DNA of 64,000 nt. It comes from Catenovulum sediminis (GTDB taxonomy: Bacteria; Pseudomonadota; Gammaproteobacteria; Enterobacterales; Alteromonadaceae). The notes below the pieces were generated by a model that ran no database searches, was not told the origin of the DNA, and saw only the letters and a list, made by a program, of their open reading frames with translations. A program made the translations under genes and the position numbers. The number at the start of each line of letters is the position of its first letter. The first letter of the stretch is position 1. Below are positions 35,605 to 45,032 of this stretch, piece after piece. The stretch lies in NCBI RefSeq assembly GCF_040270295.1, contig NZ_JBELOE010000080.1, one strand, 5' to 3'.

Positions 35605-35633
35605 CAAAAAAAAGCCCGACCGAAGTCGAGCTT
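35605..35633 (-). terminator. Terminator of icd
   Basis: On the minus strand AAGCTCGAC, loop TTCG, GTCGGGCTT is followed by eight T. It lies about 25 bases after the icd stop. Confidence 0.88.
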
Positions 35634-35659
35634 TATTTAAATTCTAAATGAATGGTTGA

Positions 35660-37891
35660 TTATATACCATCAACGATTGAATTTAAGGTCGGGCTAGGAC
35701 GCATGGCTTTGAAAGCTAAATCGTCGTTTGGTTTGTAATACCCACCAATCTCAGTGGCTTCACCTTGTACATCCACCAATTCTTTCACGATAACTTCTTC
35801 TGCAGCCGCTAATTTTTCAGCGATAGGAGCAAACAGCGCGCTTAACGCCTTGTCTTCGTTTTGTGCTGCCAATTCTTGTGCCCAGTATAAAGCGATGTAG
35901 AAATGGCTACCACGGTTGTCTAAGCCACCTAATTTACGAGAAGGTGAGCGGTTATTGTCTAACAACTTGCCCGTCGCTGTGTCTAATGCTTTACCTAACA
36001 CGCGCGCTTGCTCGTTGTTATTTACGTTTGCAAGATGCTCAAATGAAGCCGCTAGTGCTAAGAATTCACCTAAAGAATCCCAACGTAAGTAGTTTTGGTT
36101 AACTAGCTGCTCAACGTGTTTAGGCGCAGAACCACCCGCGCCAGTTTCAAATAAACCGCCACCGTTCATTAATGGAACGATTGATAACATTTTTGCACTG
36201 GTACCCAATTCTAAAATTGGGAACAAATCAGTTAAGTAGTCACGTAATACGTTACCTGTTACTGAAATAGTGTCCTGGCCTGCTTTGATTCGCTCTAATG
36301 AGAATCGAGTTGCATCAACCGGCGCTAAAATTTGAATATCTAAACCACTGGTATCATGCTCTGGTAAATAGGCTTCAACTTTCTTGATAAGCTGAGCATC
36401 GTGTGCACGGTTTTTATCCAACCAAAAAACAGCTGGTGTGTCGCTTAAACGCGCACGATTAACTGCTAATTTAACCCAGTCACGAATCGGTGCATCTTTA
36501 ACCTGACACATGCGCCAGATATCACCTTGTTCAACTTTATGTTGCAACAACACGTTACCGTCTTGATCAACAACTCGCACAATACCGTCAGCCGGAATTT
36601 CGAAAGTTTTGTCATGCGAACCATATTCTTCAGCTTTTTGCGCCATCAAACCAACGTTTGGTACGCTCCCCATGGTTGCTGGATCAAATGCACCGTGTTT
36701 TTTACAGAAGTCGATAACTTCCTGATAAACACCTGCGTATGAACGGTCAGGAATACACATTTTTGCATCGTGTAATCCACCATCTGAGCCCCACATTTTA
36801 CCGGATGAGCGAATGGCTGCAGGCATAGAGGCATCGATAATAATATCGCTTGGTACGTGTAGGTTAGTAATCCCTTTGTCAGAATTAACCATTGCCATGG
36901 CTGGACGCGCATCATAACAAGCTTTAATATCCGCTTTGATTTGTGCTTGTTCCGCTTCTGGTAACTGGCTGATGCGACTTTCTACATCACCAAAACCATT
37001 GTTTAAATCGACACCTAGCTTCTCAAAGGTATCTTGATATTTTTCAATCACTGGCTGATAGAAAGATTTAACCGCATGACCAAAGATAATGGGATCAGAC
37101 ACTTTCATCATAGTTGCTTTCATGTGCAACGAGAAAAGGATGTCTTTTTCTTTAGCGTCAGCGATTTCTTTTTCTAAATACGCATTTAAAGCTTTATTGC
37201 TCATCACCGCTGCATCGATAATTTCACCTTCAAGAACCGGCACAGAGGCTTTTAGCATTGTCATTTCGCCGTCGGTTGAGGTTAATTCAATCTTAACCGA
37301 ACCAGCTTTTTCGATGGTGGCAGACTGTTCGCTACCATAAAAATCACCTTCTTGCATACTCGCAACGTGAGATTTAGAGTTTGCATCCCAAGCACCCATG
37401 CTATGTGGATTTTTACGTGCATAGTTTTTAACAGATGCAGGTGCACGACGATCAGAGTTACCTTCACGTAAAACAGGGTTTACCGCACTACCTTTAACGC
37501 TATCATAACGTTTTTTAATATCTTCTTCTTTTTCGTTCGCCGGCGTATCTGGATAATCCGGTAATGCATAGCCTTGCGCTTGTAATTCTTTAATGGCGGC
37601 TTTTAACTGCGGAATAGAAGCACTGATATTCGGCAGTTTGATAATGTTAGCTTCAGGTGTTTTAGCTAACTCACCTAATTCTTTTAAATCGTCTGATTGA
37701 AAATGAGATTCATCTAAATAATCAGGGAATTGAGATAAAATACGTGCCGCTAAGGAAATATCACGAGTATCTACATCAATGCCAGCTGATTTGGCATATG
37801 CCTGAATTATTGGCAATAAAGAGTAAGTGGCTAAAGCCGGAGCTTCATCAGTAATGGTATAGATGATTTTAGAACTTTCAGTTGTCATCAT
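35660..37891 (-). CDS. icd: Isocitrate dehydrogenase, NADP-dependent, monomeric type
   Basis: This TCA-cycle enzyme oxidises isocitrate to 2-oxoglutarate with NADP. The 743-residue protein is of the large monomeric class, unrelated in length to the 416-residue dimeric Icd of E. coli. Segments typical of the class are SKIIYTITDEAPALATYSLLPI at the start, REGNSDRRAPASVKNYARKNPHSMG, LHVPSDIIIDASMPAAIRSSGKMWG and GGLFETGAGGSAPKHVEQ. Despite the different enzyme, the position divergent from rluE matches the E. coli icd locus. It is monocistronic with its own terminator. Confidence 0.96.
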   Translation of the reverse strand: MMTTESSKIIYTITDEAPALATYSLLPIIQAYAKSAGIDVDTRDISLAARILSQFPDYLDESHFQSDDLKELGELAKTPEANIIKLPNISASIPQLKAAIKELQAQGYALPDYPDTPANEKEEDIKKRYDSVKGSAVNPVLREGNSDRRAPASVKNYARKNPHSMGAWDANSKSHVASMQEGDFYGSEQSATIEKAGSVKIELTSTDGEMTMLKASVPVLEGEIIDAAVMSNKALNAYLEKEIADAKEKDILFSLHMKATMMKVSDPIIFGHAVKSFYQPVIEKYQDTFEKLGVDLNNGFGDVESRISQLPEAEQAQIKADIKACYDARPAMAMVNSDKGITNLHVPSDIIIDASMPAAIRSSGKMWGSDGGLHDAKMCIPDRSYAGVYQEVIDFCKKHGAFDPATMGSVPNVGLMAQKAEEYGSHDKTFEIPADGIVRVVDQDGNVLLQHKVEQGDIWRMCQVKDAPIRDWVKLAVNRARLSDTPAVFWLDKNRAHDAQLIKKVEAYLPEHDTSGLDIQILAPVDATRFSLERIKAGQDTISVTGNVLRDYLTDLFPILELGTSAKMLSIVPLMNGGGLFETGAGGSAPKHVEQLVNQNYLRWDSLGEFLALAASFEHLANVNNNEQARVLGKALDTATGKLLDNNRSPSRKLGGLDNRGSHFYIALYWAQELAAQNEDKALSALFAPIAEKLAAAEEVIVKELVDVQGEATEIGGYYKPNDDLAFKAMRPSPTLNSIVDGI

Positions 37892-38117
37892 TATATCCTT
37901 TAAAAATTATTGGGAATGCGTTTCAGAGCAATCATTGCAGCACTAGAACTGGATCCATGTTATGTTTATGGCAATGATTCTAGCAAGCTTCTGGATTACT
38001 ACAAGACGAATTTTGGCACTTCTCACCAACGTGGTGCGCAGAATCGGCTAAATCGCGGGGTAGGCCAATAAACACGTATGTTTGCTAGCATATGCACAAA
38101 TTGAATATTGGAAATAA

Positions 38118-38738
38118 ATGAGAAAAACTAGTCCCAAAAATCGCAATTTTACTGTTAAAAAGAGCGCAGTTAACAAATCAAAACGGCCTGAACCGGCTCA
38201 GGTAGAAGTTGTTTTATTTAATAAACCCTACGATGTGCTTTGCCAATTTACAGACGATGAAAATCGTAAAACCTTAAAAGACTTCATAGATGTTCCCAAC
38301 GTATATGCGGCGGGTCGCTTAGATAAAGATTCAGAAGGTTTATTGGTGCTAACCAATAGCGGAAAATTACAACACCAACTGGCTAACCCGGTCAAAAAGC
38401 AAGGTAAAGTTTATTGGGTGCAGGTTGAAGGGCTGGCCACGAAACGTCAAATCGAGCAACTGCAAAATGGGGTTCAGTTAAAAGATGGTATGACTAAGCC
38501 TGCAAAAGTGAGATTAATCGACGAACCGCAGGTATGGCCGCGAAATCCTCCGATACGTGAGCGGCAAAATATTCCAACCAACTGGTTAGAAATTACCTTG
38601 TTTGAGGGGAAAAACCGCCAAGTGAGACGCATGACAGCACATGTAGGGCTACCGACTCTAAGATTGATCCGCAGTCAGATCGCTGACTATAAATTAGGCG
38701 ATTTACAGCCCGGTGAATGGCATAAATTAATTCTTTAA
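38118..38738 (+). CDS. rluE: RluE, 23S rRNA pseudouridine(2457) synthase
   Basis: RluE isomerises one uridine in 23S rRNA. The 206-residue protein has an N-terminal basic tail, then the RsuA/RluE-type catalytic core. The catalytic Asp69 is in AAGRLDKDSEGLLVLTNSGKLQ, with FNKPYDVLCQFTD before it and LEITLFEGKNRQVRRMTAHVGLPTLRLIR after it. There is no S4 domain, as in RluE rather than RsuA. It starts a rluE-nudJ-mnmA-hflD-purB run in E. coli order. The ribosome site is weak. Confidence 0.93.
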   Translation: MRKTSPKNRNFTVKKSAVNKSKRPEPAQVEVVLFNKPYDVLCQFTDDENRKTLKDFIDVPNVYAAGRLDKDSEGLLVLTNSGKLQHQLANPVKKQGKVYWVQVEGLATKRQIEQLQNGVQLKDGMTKPAKVRLIDEPQVWPRNPPIRERQNIPTNWLEITLFEGKNRQVRRMTAHVGLPTLRLIRSQIADYKLGDLQPGEWHKLIL

Positions 38739-38784
38739 AAACAAAAATCCTCTCAGTAACACAGTGAAAACCAAGGATAAATCA

Positions 38785-39234
38785 ATGTTTAAACCCAATA
38801 CAACCGTGTCATGTATCGTTGTTTGCCAAAATCATTTTTTACTGGTTGAAGAAATAGACTCTGGTAAAACGGTATTTAATCAGCCAGCAGGTCATCTAGA
38901 AGCAAATGAAACATTATTAGCCGCAGCACAAAGAGAACTTTACGAAGAAACCGGCCTATCCTTAATGCCGCAAGCTTTATTAGGGATCTATCAAAGTTAT
39001 GTGCCGGTAAAAAACATTCAGTATCTGCGGTTTTGTTACATTATCGAATTAGAAGACGAAACCTTGCCGCCGACCTCGCCGAAAGATGATGACATTATTG
39101 CTGCACATTGGATGACTTATCCGCAAATTGTAGAAAAAAAGGGTAGCTTACGTAGCGATATGGTTAAAATTTGCATAGATGACTATTTGGCTGGTAAACG
39201 AATCCCACTTGAAAGCGTACAGAGTTATTTATAG
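38785..39234 (+). CDS. nudJ: NudJ, Nudix phosphatase
   Basis: NudJ hydrolyses HMP-PP (a thiamine intermediate) and nucleoside di- and triphosphates. The 149-residue protein has a complete Nudix box, GHLEANETLLAAAQRELYEETGL at 36-58. I chose ATG 38785, with AAGGA eight bases upstream, rather than GTG 38764. Its position between rluE and mnmA is conserved. Substrate specificity cannot be read from the box itself. Confidence 0.92.
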   Translation: MFKPNTTVSCIVVCQNHFLLVEEIDSGKTVFNQPAGHLEANETLLAAAQRELYEETGLSLMPQALLGIYQSYVPVKNIQYLRFCYIIELEDETLPPTSPKDDDIIAAHWMTYPQIVEKKGSLRSDMVKICIDDYLAGKRIPLESVQSYL

Positions 39235-39293
39235 CGGGTACAAACAGTGCTAGAATAGCGCCCCTTTTTTAAGCAGCAGGTAAAAAACTCATC

Positions 39294-40394
39294 ATGTCGA
39301 ATAACAGTGATAAAAAAGTCATTGTCGGAATGTCTGGCGGAGTGGACTCTTCAGTTTCTGCCTATTTACTTCTACAGCAAGGTTATCAGGTTGAAGGCCT
39401 GTTTATGAAAAACTGGGAAGAAGACGATACGGATGAATATTGTGCTGCTGCGCAAGATCTGGAAGATGCACAGGCGGTTGCCAATAAGTTAGGTATAGAG
39501 TTGCACACAGTCAATTTTGCAGCTGAGTATTGGGACAATGTATTTGAATACTTCTTAGCCGAATACAAAGCGGGCCGTACACCAAACCCAGATATTATGT
39601 GCAACAAAGAAATTAAGTTTAAAGCATTTCTAGATTTTGCTGCCGATGCACTAGGTGCAGACTATATTGCAACCGGACATTATGTACAGCGCAGATTTCA
39701 AGACGGTCACTGGCAAATATTGCGTGGATTAGATAATAACAAAGATCAAAGTTACTTTTTGTATACCCTAGCTGAAGAACATATTGCGCAAACCTTGTTT
39801 CCAGTTGGCGGGTTAGAAAAACCAGAAGTGCGCAGAATAGCTGAAGAGCAAGATTTAGTGACTGCTAATAAAAAAGACTCAACTGGCATTTGTTTTATAG
39901 GCGAGCGCAAATTTAAAGACTTTTTACAACAGTATTTACCCGCGCAGCCAGGTGATATTGAAACAACTGAAGGTGAAATAATTGGTCGTCACGAAGGTTT
40001 GATGTACCACACATTAGGTCAACGTAAAGGTTTAGGCATCGGCGGTTTAAAAAACGCAGGAGAGGAACCTTGGTACACGGTAGAAAAAGATTTAGAGCGT
40101 AACGTGTTAATTGTTGCTCAAGGCAGTAAGCACCCAAAACTCTTTTCACGAGGAATGGTGGTTAATCAATGCCACTGGGTTGACCGCATCGGGCCAGTTG
40201 ATCAATTTAGCTGTACCGTTAAAACAAGATACCGACAACCAGACATTCAATGCAAATTACATAAAATTGATGACGATACTTTTAGTGTTGAATTTTCTGA
40301 ACCTGTTGCCGCCGTCACGCCAGGGCAATCTGCCGTATTTTACCTAAATGAGGTTTGTTTAGGTGGCGCAATTATTGATTCGTTAATTCGGTGA
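39294..40394 (+). CDS. mnmA: MnmA, tRNA-uridine 2-sulfurtransferase
   Basis: MnmA thiolates U34 of tRNAs for Lys, Glu and Gln, taking sulfur from the Tus relay. The 366-residue protein has the PP-loop VGMSGGVDSSVSA (about 11-23), the catalytic Cys103 in NPDIMCNKEIKF, Cys200 in STGICFIGERKF, and the C-terminal GQSAVFY segment. Length matches the family. Its end lies 12 bases before the preferred hflD start. Confidence 0.95.
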   Translation: MSNNSDKKVIVGMSGGVDSSVSAYLLLQQGYQVEGLFMKNWEEDDTDEYCAAAQDLEDAQAVANKLGIELHTVNFAAEYWDNVFEYFLAEYKAGRTPNPDIMCNKEIKFKAFLDFAADALGADYIATGHYVQRRFQDGHWQILRGLDNNKDQSYFLYTLAEEHIAQTLFPVGGLEKPEVRRIAEEQDLVTANKKDSTGICFIGERKFKDFLQQYLPAQPGDIETTEGEIIGRHEGLMYHTLGQRKGLGIGGLKNAGEEPWYTVEKDLERNVLIVAQGSKHPKLFSRGMVVNQCHWVDRIGPVDQFSCTVKTRYRQPDIQCKLHKIDDDTFSVEFSEPVAAVTPGQSAVFYLNEVCLGGAIIDSLIR

Positions 40395-40405
40395 GCAAAA
40401 TATTC

Positions 40406-41038
40406 ATGTCAGATGTAACCTACGACCAAACTTTAGCTTTAGCGGGGGTCTGTCAGTCCTGTTACTACGTGCAATCGATTGCACGTCGCGGCCAGTTAGA
40501 TTCAGCAAAACTGGAAATTATGCTAAATAGTGTTTTGAATACCAATCCAAACGATACACAAGATGTATATTCCGGAATAGAAAACCTAGCTGATGGTTTA
40601 AAAATTCTTCACGATCAATTAGGGCACAAGGCTCAGGTCAAAGATGCTGAGTTAACCCGTTATGTGTTAAGCATTCTAACGCTGGAAAGAAAATTAACAA
40701 AAAGCCGAGGAGCGCTAAACAGACTGGCGCAAGAAATCACATTAATGGATTCAAAACTTGCACATTATGACGTATTGCATGATGTGTTATTAGAAGGTTT
40801 TGCGGGTATCTACAAAGATGTTGTGAGCCCGCTTGGTCCGAAAGTTCAGGTAATGGGCAATCCAAACCTATTACAGCAAAGGTTAGTTCAGAATAAAGTG
40901 CGGGCGCTATTATTATCTGCGTTACGCTCGGCTGTTTTGTGGCGCCAGTTGGGCGGGCAAAGACGCAATATTCTGTTTCGCAGACAAAAATGGGTGCGTT
41001 ATAGTGCGCACGCTCTTCAACAAATTTCTACAATTTAA
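40406..41038 (+). CDS. hflD: HflD homologue (high-frequency lysogenisation protein)
   Basis: The 210-residue protein aligns by eye with E. coli HflD: DQTLALAGVCQSCYYVQSIARRG at the start, LTRYVLSILTLERKL in the middle, and VVSPLGPKVQVMG and VRALLLSALRSAVLWRQLGG near the end. In E. coli, HflD is a peripheral membrane protein that acts on phage lambda CII; its cellular job is unclear. ATG 40406 gives the same N-terminus as E. coli; GTG 40391, overlapping the mnmA stop, is an alternative. It lies directly before purB, as usual. Confidence 0.93.
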   Translation: MSDVTYDQTLALAGVCQSCYYVQSIARRGQLDSAKLEIMLNSVLNTNPNDTQDVYSGIENLADGLKILHDQLGHKAQVKDAELTRYVLSILTLERKLTKSRGALNRLAQEITLMDSKLAHYDVLHDVLLEGFAGIYKDVVSPLGPKVQVMGNPNLLQQRLVQNKVRALLLSALRSAVLWRQLGGQRRNILFRRQKWVRYSAHALQQISTI

Positions 41039-41050
41039 CAGGAGATTTCA

Positions 41051-42418
41051 ATGGAATTATCCAGCTTAACCGCAGTATCACCGGTAGACGGTCGGTACGG
41101 TAGCAAAACAGTCGAACTTCGCTCCATATTCAGTGAATTCGGTTTAACGAAATACCGAGTAACAGTTGAAGTTCGTTGGTTGCAGCAATTATCAAAAATT
41201 GCTGAAATAAAAGAAGTTCCAGCGTTTTCTGACGAAGCAAACACAGCGCTAAACGAAATTGTAGAATATTTTACCGAAGCAGATGCTGCGCGCGTGAAAG
41301 AAATTGAACGCACCACCAACCATGATGTTAAAGCTGTTGAATATTTTTTAAAAGAAAAAGTAGAAACACAGCCAGAATTACACGCTGTTACTGAGTTTTT
41401 GCATTTTGCCTGTACATCAGAAGATATTAATAACTTGTCACATGCGTTAATGTTAAAAGAAGCGCGTGAAACCGTTGTATTGCCTTACATTGATAAGATT
41501 TTAGCCGAATTACACCGTATGGCTAAAGAATACCGTGATGTTTGTATGATGGCGCGGACCCATGGACAACCGGCTTCGCCGACCACTATGGGCAAAGAAA
41601 TGGCCAATGTATACATGCGTTTGCAGCGTCAGCGTGAACAAATTGCAGCCGTTGAATTACTCGGCAAAATTAATGGTGCAGTGGGTAATTATAACGCACA
41701 TTTGTCTGCTTATCCTGAATTAGACTGGCACAAAATCAGTGAAGAATTTGTCACTGGTTTAGGTTTAAGTTGGAACCCATACACAACTCAAATAGAACCA
41801 CATGACTATATTGCAGAATTATTTGATGCGATTGCTCGCGCAAATACGATTTTAATCGACTTTGACCGTGATGTTTGGGGTTACATTGCATTAGGTCACT
41901 TCAAGCAAAAAACAGTCGCTGGTGAAATTGGCTCATCGACTATGCCACACAAAGTTAACCCAATTGATTTTGAAAACTCAGAAGGTAACTTGGGTATTGC
42001 TAACGCCATTTTTGATCATTTAGCACAAAAATTACCTATCTCCCGTTGGCAGCGTGACTTAACTGACTCAACCGTTTTACGTAATCTAGGTGTTGGTGTT
42101 GCACACGCAATTATTGCTTACCAGGCTAGCTTAAAAGGTATCAGTAAACTTGAAGTGAATGCGCAGAGTTTATTAAATGAACTCGACCAAAACTGGGAGT
42201 TACTAGCCGAGCCTATTCAAACCGTTATGCGTCGTTATGGTATTGAAAAACCATATGAAAAATTAAAAGAGTTAACACGTGGTAAACGCGTCAACCAGCA
42301 AGCAATGGCTGAATTTATCGACGGTTTAGAACTACCGGCAAGCGAAAAAACACGTTTAAAACAACTAACGCCAGCAACTTATATCGGAGATGCTCAGAAA
42401 TTAGTTGATTTGCTCTAA
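41051..42418 (+). CDS. purB: PurB, adenylosuccinate lyase
   Basis: PurB catalyses two fumarate-releasing steps in purine synthesis (SAICAR cleavage and adenylosuccinate to AMP). The 455-residue protein is a fumarase/aspartase-superfamily member. It has SPVDGRYGSKT near the start, TSEDINNLSHALML and MARTHGQPASPTTMGKEMAN in the middle, and the signature loop GSSTMPHKVNPIDFENSEGN. Length equals that of E. coli PurB. CAGGAG precedes the start, and a terminator follows. Confidence 0.96.
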   Translation: MELSSLTAVSPVDGRYGSKTVELRSIFSEFGLTKYRVTVEVRWLQQLSKIAEIKEVPAFSDEANTALNEIVEYFTEADAARVKEIERTTNHDVKAVEYFLKEKVETQPELHAVTEFLHFACTSEDINNLSHALMLKEARETVVLPYIDKILAELHRMAKEYRDVCMMARTHGQPASPTTMGKEMANVYMRLQRQREQIAAVELLGKINGAVGNYNAHLSAYPELDWHKISEEFVTGLGLSWNPYTTQIEPHDYIAELFDAIARANTILIDFDRDVWGYIALGHFKQKTVAGEIGSSTMPHKVNPIDFENSEGNLGIANAIFDHLAQKLPISRWQRDLTDSTVLRNLGVGVAHAIIAYQASLKGISKLEVNAQSLLNELDQNWELLAEPIQTVMRRYGIEKPYEKLKELTRGKRVNQQAMAEFIDGLELPASEKTRLKQLTPATYIGDAQKLVDLL

Positions 42419-42435
42419 TCAGCATTTGATTATAC

Positions 42436-42463
42436 AAATAACGCGGGCTCGCCCGCATTATTT
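42436..42463. terminator. Terminator after purB
   Basis: AAATAACGCGGGC (42436-42448) pairs with GCCCGCATTATTT (42451-42463); the flanking A and T runs allow use from either side. Confidence 0.85.
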
Positions 42464-42553
42464 GTTTGTATCTAGTTGTATCTAGCCTTTCATTTTAGTT
42501 CTTCAGCTCGCGCTTGGTCAGGTAGCAAAGTTTATTAAAAACGAATACCAGCC

Positions 42554-42602
42554 CTTTGATTGAGTGTCGTATTAACTCAACAAAATTAAAACACAATCAA
42601 AG
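42554..42602. promoter_or_regulatory. Nested inverted repeats upstream of the second TonB receptor
   Basis: A perfect 9-bp inverted repeat, CTTTGATTG (42554-42562) and CAATCAAAG (42594-42602), brackets a smaller TTGAGT / ACTCAA dyad. The receptor gene starts 49 bases downstream. It may be an operator or a transcript structure. It does not look like a Fur box or a NagR site. Confidence 0.4.
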
Positions 42603-42650
42603 ATTTGCGTATATACTTCCTCTAGTATTTGAATTTTTTACCGAGTGTTT

Positions 42651-45032
42651 ATGTTGCTTCGCAAATGTGTGTTGATAGCTCAATTGTCGGCAGTGCCAGT
42701 ATTGTTTGCCGAACCTTCTGATACACTAGAGGTTATTGAAGTTACAGCGCAAAAACGCATTGAGTCTATCCAACAAGTGCCTATTTCTTTAAGTGTGTTA
42801 TCTAATGCACAATTAAACAATTTGCAAATAGATAATGCCGAGCAGCTTGGCCAATACATCACTAATTTAAATGTAACGCGCTCTATTGGAGGGCAGCATA
42901 ATTATTTTATCCGTGGCATCGGCATGGATGATTTTAATTTATCTTCGGTTTCTGCAATTGGTTTATACATAGACGATGTCGCTTTGCAAAACCCTATGCT
43001 GTCGGGTTTTACCTTGCATGATATCAACAGAGTTGAAGTATTACGCGGTCCGCAAAATACCTTGTATGGCAAAAATACAACGGGTGGTGCGGTTAAGCTC
43101 ATGACCCCAAGCCCAAGATTAAACGGTTATCACAACGGCTTTGTTAAACTTACAGTCGGTCAGGATAATTTATTAAAAATTGATTTAGCGACTGATATTC
43201 AATTTGCTAGTGAGACTGCAGCTAGAATGTCCGTTTTTCAGCATTTACGTGATGGCACAGTAACCAGTAGAGTTGAGGGTAATAACACAAAGTTTAATGA
43301 CATGGATAGGCTTGGTCTGCGTTTTAAGCTGTTACACCAGTTTAATGGTAATTGGCAGTTATTAAGCGGTATTAATCTTGGGCAACAAAGGCAAGTTACA
43401 GCCGTTAAAACACCTATGGCACCAATAGAAGGTGAAAGCATCATAAACTTGGATAAGATTGATTTATCCTATAACGGATCTGCTTTACGGTCACCTAAAG
43501 ATAATATCGATTTTACAACGGCTTTTATCAAGTTTCAGGGTGAGTTAAATTGGTTTAAATTTAGTTCAATTACCGCATTTGAACAGGTCAAAAGTGAGAG
43601 AATGGACGACTGGGGCTCGCAAGGGTTAGCATCCTCTATTTTTCAAACAATTACCTATAATACAACCGATACGCAACATTACTCACAAGAGTTTCAGTTG
43701 CAATCGGCAGACACATTTTCTTACAACTGGCTGGCTGGCGTTTTAATCGATCACAGCAGCGGCGACTTATTACAAGCTGCATATATTGATCCCGGCTCAC
43801 AAGGTCGACCTGATGATGCGGTCGACGATGCGGGAGGCGGTCCGTTGTTTGACAGAGCAGCATGGCTTGAAAATGATGTTTCTAGCTTTTCTGTATATGG
43901 GCAATACGATCAACACCTTGCAGATAAATTTAATTATTCGATAGGTCTGCGCTGGACACGCCAACAATTATCGCCAGATGTGCATTCGGCCGGCATGATG
44001 ATGGATTTACCTGAGCAACCATTTCCGCTTGGGAGTTTAGGTTGGTATAGTTTGGGCAATCCTAACTTCCAAGTATTGACAGACTATGCGGGGAAAACTG
44101 TATTACAAAACTTTGTGCGTGAAAATGATGGTTTCGCGGCAACTGCTAGGGTTAATGAAACATTTAATCAGTGGGGAGGGCATTTTAAACTGAGTTATCA
44201 ATTGTCAACGAACAAGCTAGTTTATGCTTCAGCATCCCGAGGTTTTAAAATGGGAGCCGTTAACTCTAATCCAACCACCGCCGCTTTTCAATCAACCCTG
44301 AATCGCATTGTGCAACCTGAAGAACTGATTACCTATGAGCTTGGTTGGAAATCTCAATTTTTAGAGGATCAGCTGCGTATAAACGGTGCTGTATTTAAAA
44401 ATGTCTGGCTGGATTATCAATTTTTTCAGGTTTATAATCCAGGCAATCCAGCCCAATTGTTTGCCTCGTTAATTAACTTACCACAAGCACAGGCAAAAGG
44501 GGCTGAAGTTGAAATTGATTGGTTATTGCCAAGGGCAATTGCTGTGCGCTTTGGTATTGCATGGTTAGATACACAAGTAACCGATGGTCACTTGGATGCA
44601 GGTGCTATCCCGCCAGATCAGCAAGAAGCGTTTCAAAATCAGGTGGTGACGGGTAATCAACTGACCAATGCGCCCAAATGGACATTGAATAGCACCTTGT
44701 CGAAAGAATTTTTCTTTGCCAACAGTGAGCTTAATTTGAAGTTACACTATCATTATAAAGGTAAGTATCATCACACGTTGGCAGGTCAGCATACAGATGT
44801 CTGGCAAAGTAACTTTTCGCAAAACGCGTTCGGCTTGTTAAATTTTTCGGCCAAATATTATTTTGGTCAGGCTAGGCGCTATTCTGTTAATATTTGGGGG
44901 CGAAATATTCTGGATGAGCCATATTGTAGTGAAAGAGCAGCAGTTCCAGGAACCGCGACTGAAACCGTTCGTTTATGCGCACAAGGCGCAGATAAATCTA
45001 TTGGCGTGACTGCTGTATACGAGTTTGACTAA
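42651..45032 (+). CDS. TonB-dependent receptor of unknown substrate, paired with a sensor kinase
   Basis: The 793-residue outer-membrane receptor has a signal peptide (about 1-20, cut after LFA), a TonB box TLEVIEVTAQKR (25-36), a plug with VPISLSVLSNAQL, YFIRGIGMDDFNL and VEVLRGPQNTLYGKNTTGGAV, and a barrel ending in a region with NIWGRNILDEPYCSERAAVPGT. Its type is common in alpha- and gammaproteobacteria, with substrates ranging from siderophores to plant aromatics and glycans; nothing here decides among them. ATG 42651 is preferred to GTG 42645. The next gene, a hybrid histidine kinase, starts with no gap after the stop, so the pair is probably co-expressed. Confidence 0.87.
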   Translation: MLLRKCVLIAQLSAVPVLFAEPSDTLEVIEVTAQKRIESIQQVPISLSVLSNAQLNNLQIDNAEQLGQYITNLNVTRSIGGQHNYFIRGIGMDDFNLSSVSAIGLYIDDVALQNPMLSGFTLHDINRVEVLRGPQNTLYGKNTTGGAVKLMTPSPRLNGYHNGFVKLTVGQDNLLKIDLATDIQFASETAARMSVFQHLRDGTVTSRVEGNNTKFNDMDRLGLRFKLLHQFNGNWQLLSGINLGQQRQVTAVKTPMAPIEGESIINLDKIDLSYNGSALRSPKDNIDFTTAFIKFQGELNWFKFSSITAFEQVKSERMDDWGSQGLASSIFQTITYNTTDTQHYSQEFQLQSADTFSYNWLAGVLIDHSSGDLLQAAYIDPGSQGRPDDAVDDAGGGPLFDRAAWLENDVSSFSVYGQYDQHLADKFNYSIGLRWTRQQLSPDVHSAGMMMDLPEQPFPLGSLGWYSLGNPNFQVLTDYAGKTVLQNFVRENDGFAATARVNETFNQWGGHFKLSYQLSTNKLVYASASRGFKMGAVNSNPTTAAFQSTLNRIVQPEELITYELGWKSQFLEDQLRINGAVFKNVWLDYQFFQVYNPGNPAQLFASLINLPQAQAKGAEVEIDWLLPRAIAVRFGIAWLDTQVTDGHLDAGAIPPDQQEAFQNQVVTGNQLTNAPKWTLNSTLSKEFFFANSELNLKLHYHYKGKYHHTLAGQHTDVWQSNFSQNAFGLLNFSAKYYFGQARRYSVNIWGRNILDEPYCSERAAVPGTATETVRLCAQGADKSIGVTAVYEFD

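Noticed and set aside
42500..42650. Fur box upstream of the second TonB receptor
   Set aside because: The dyads present do not fit the Fur consensus of alternating GATAAT-type hexamers, so iron regulation is not supported.
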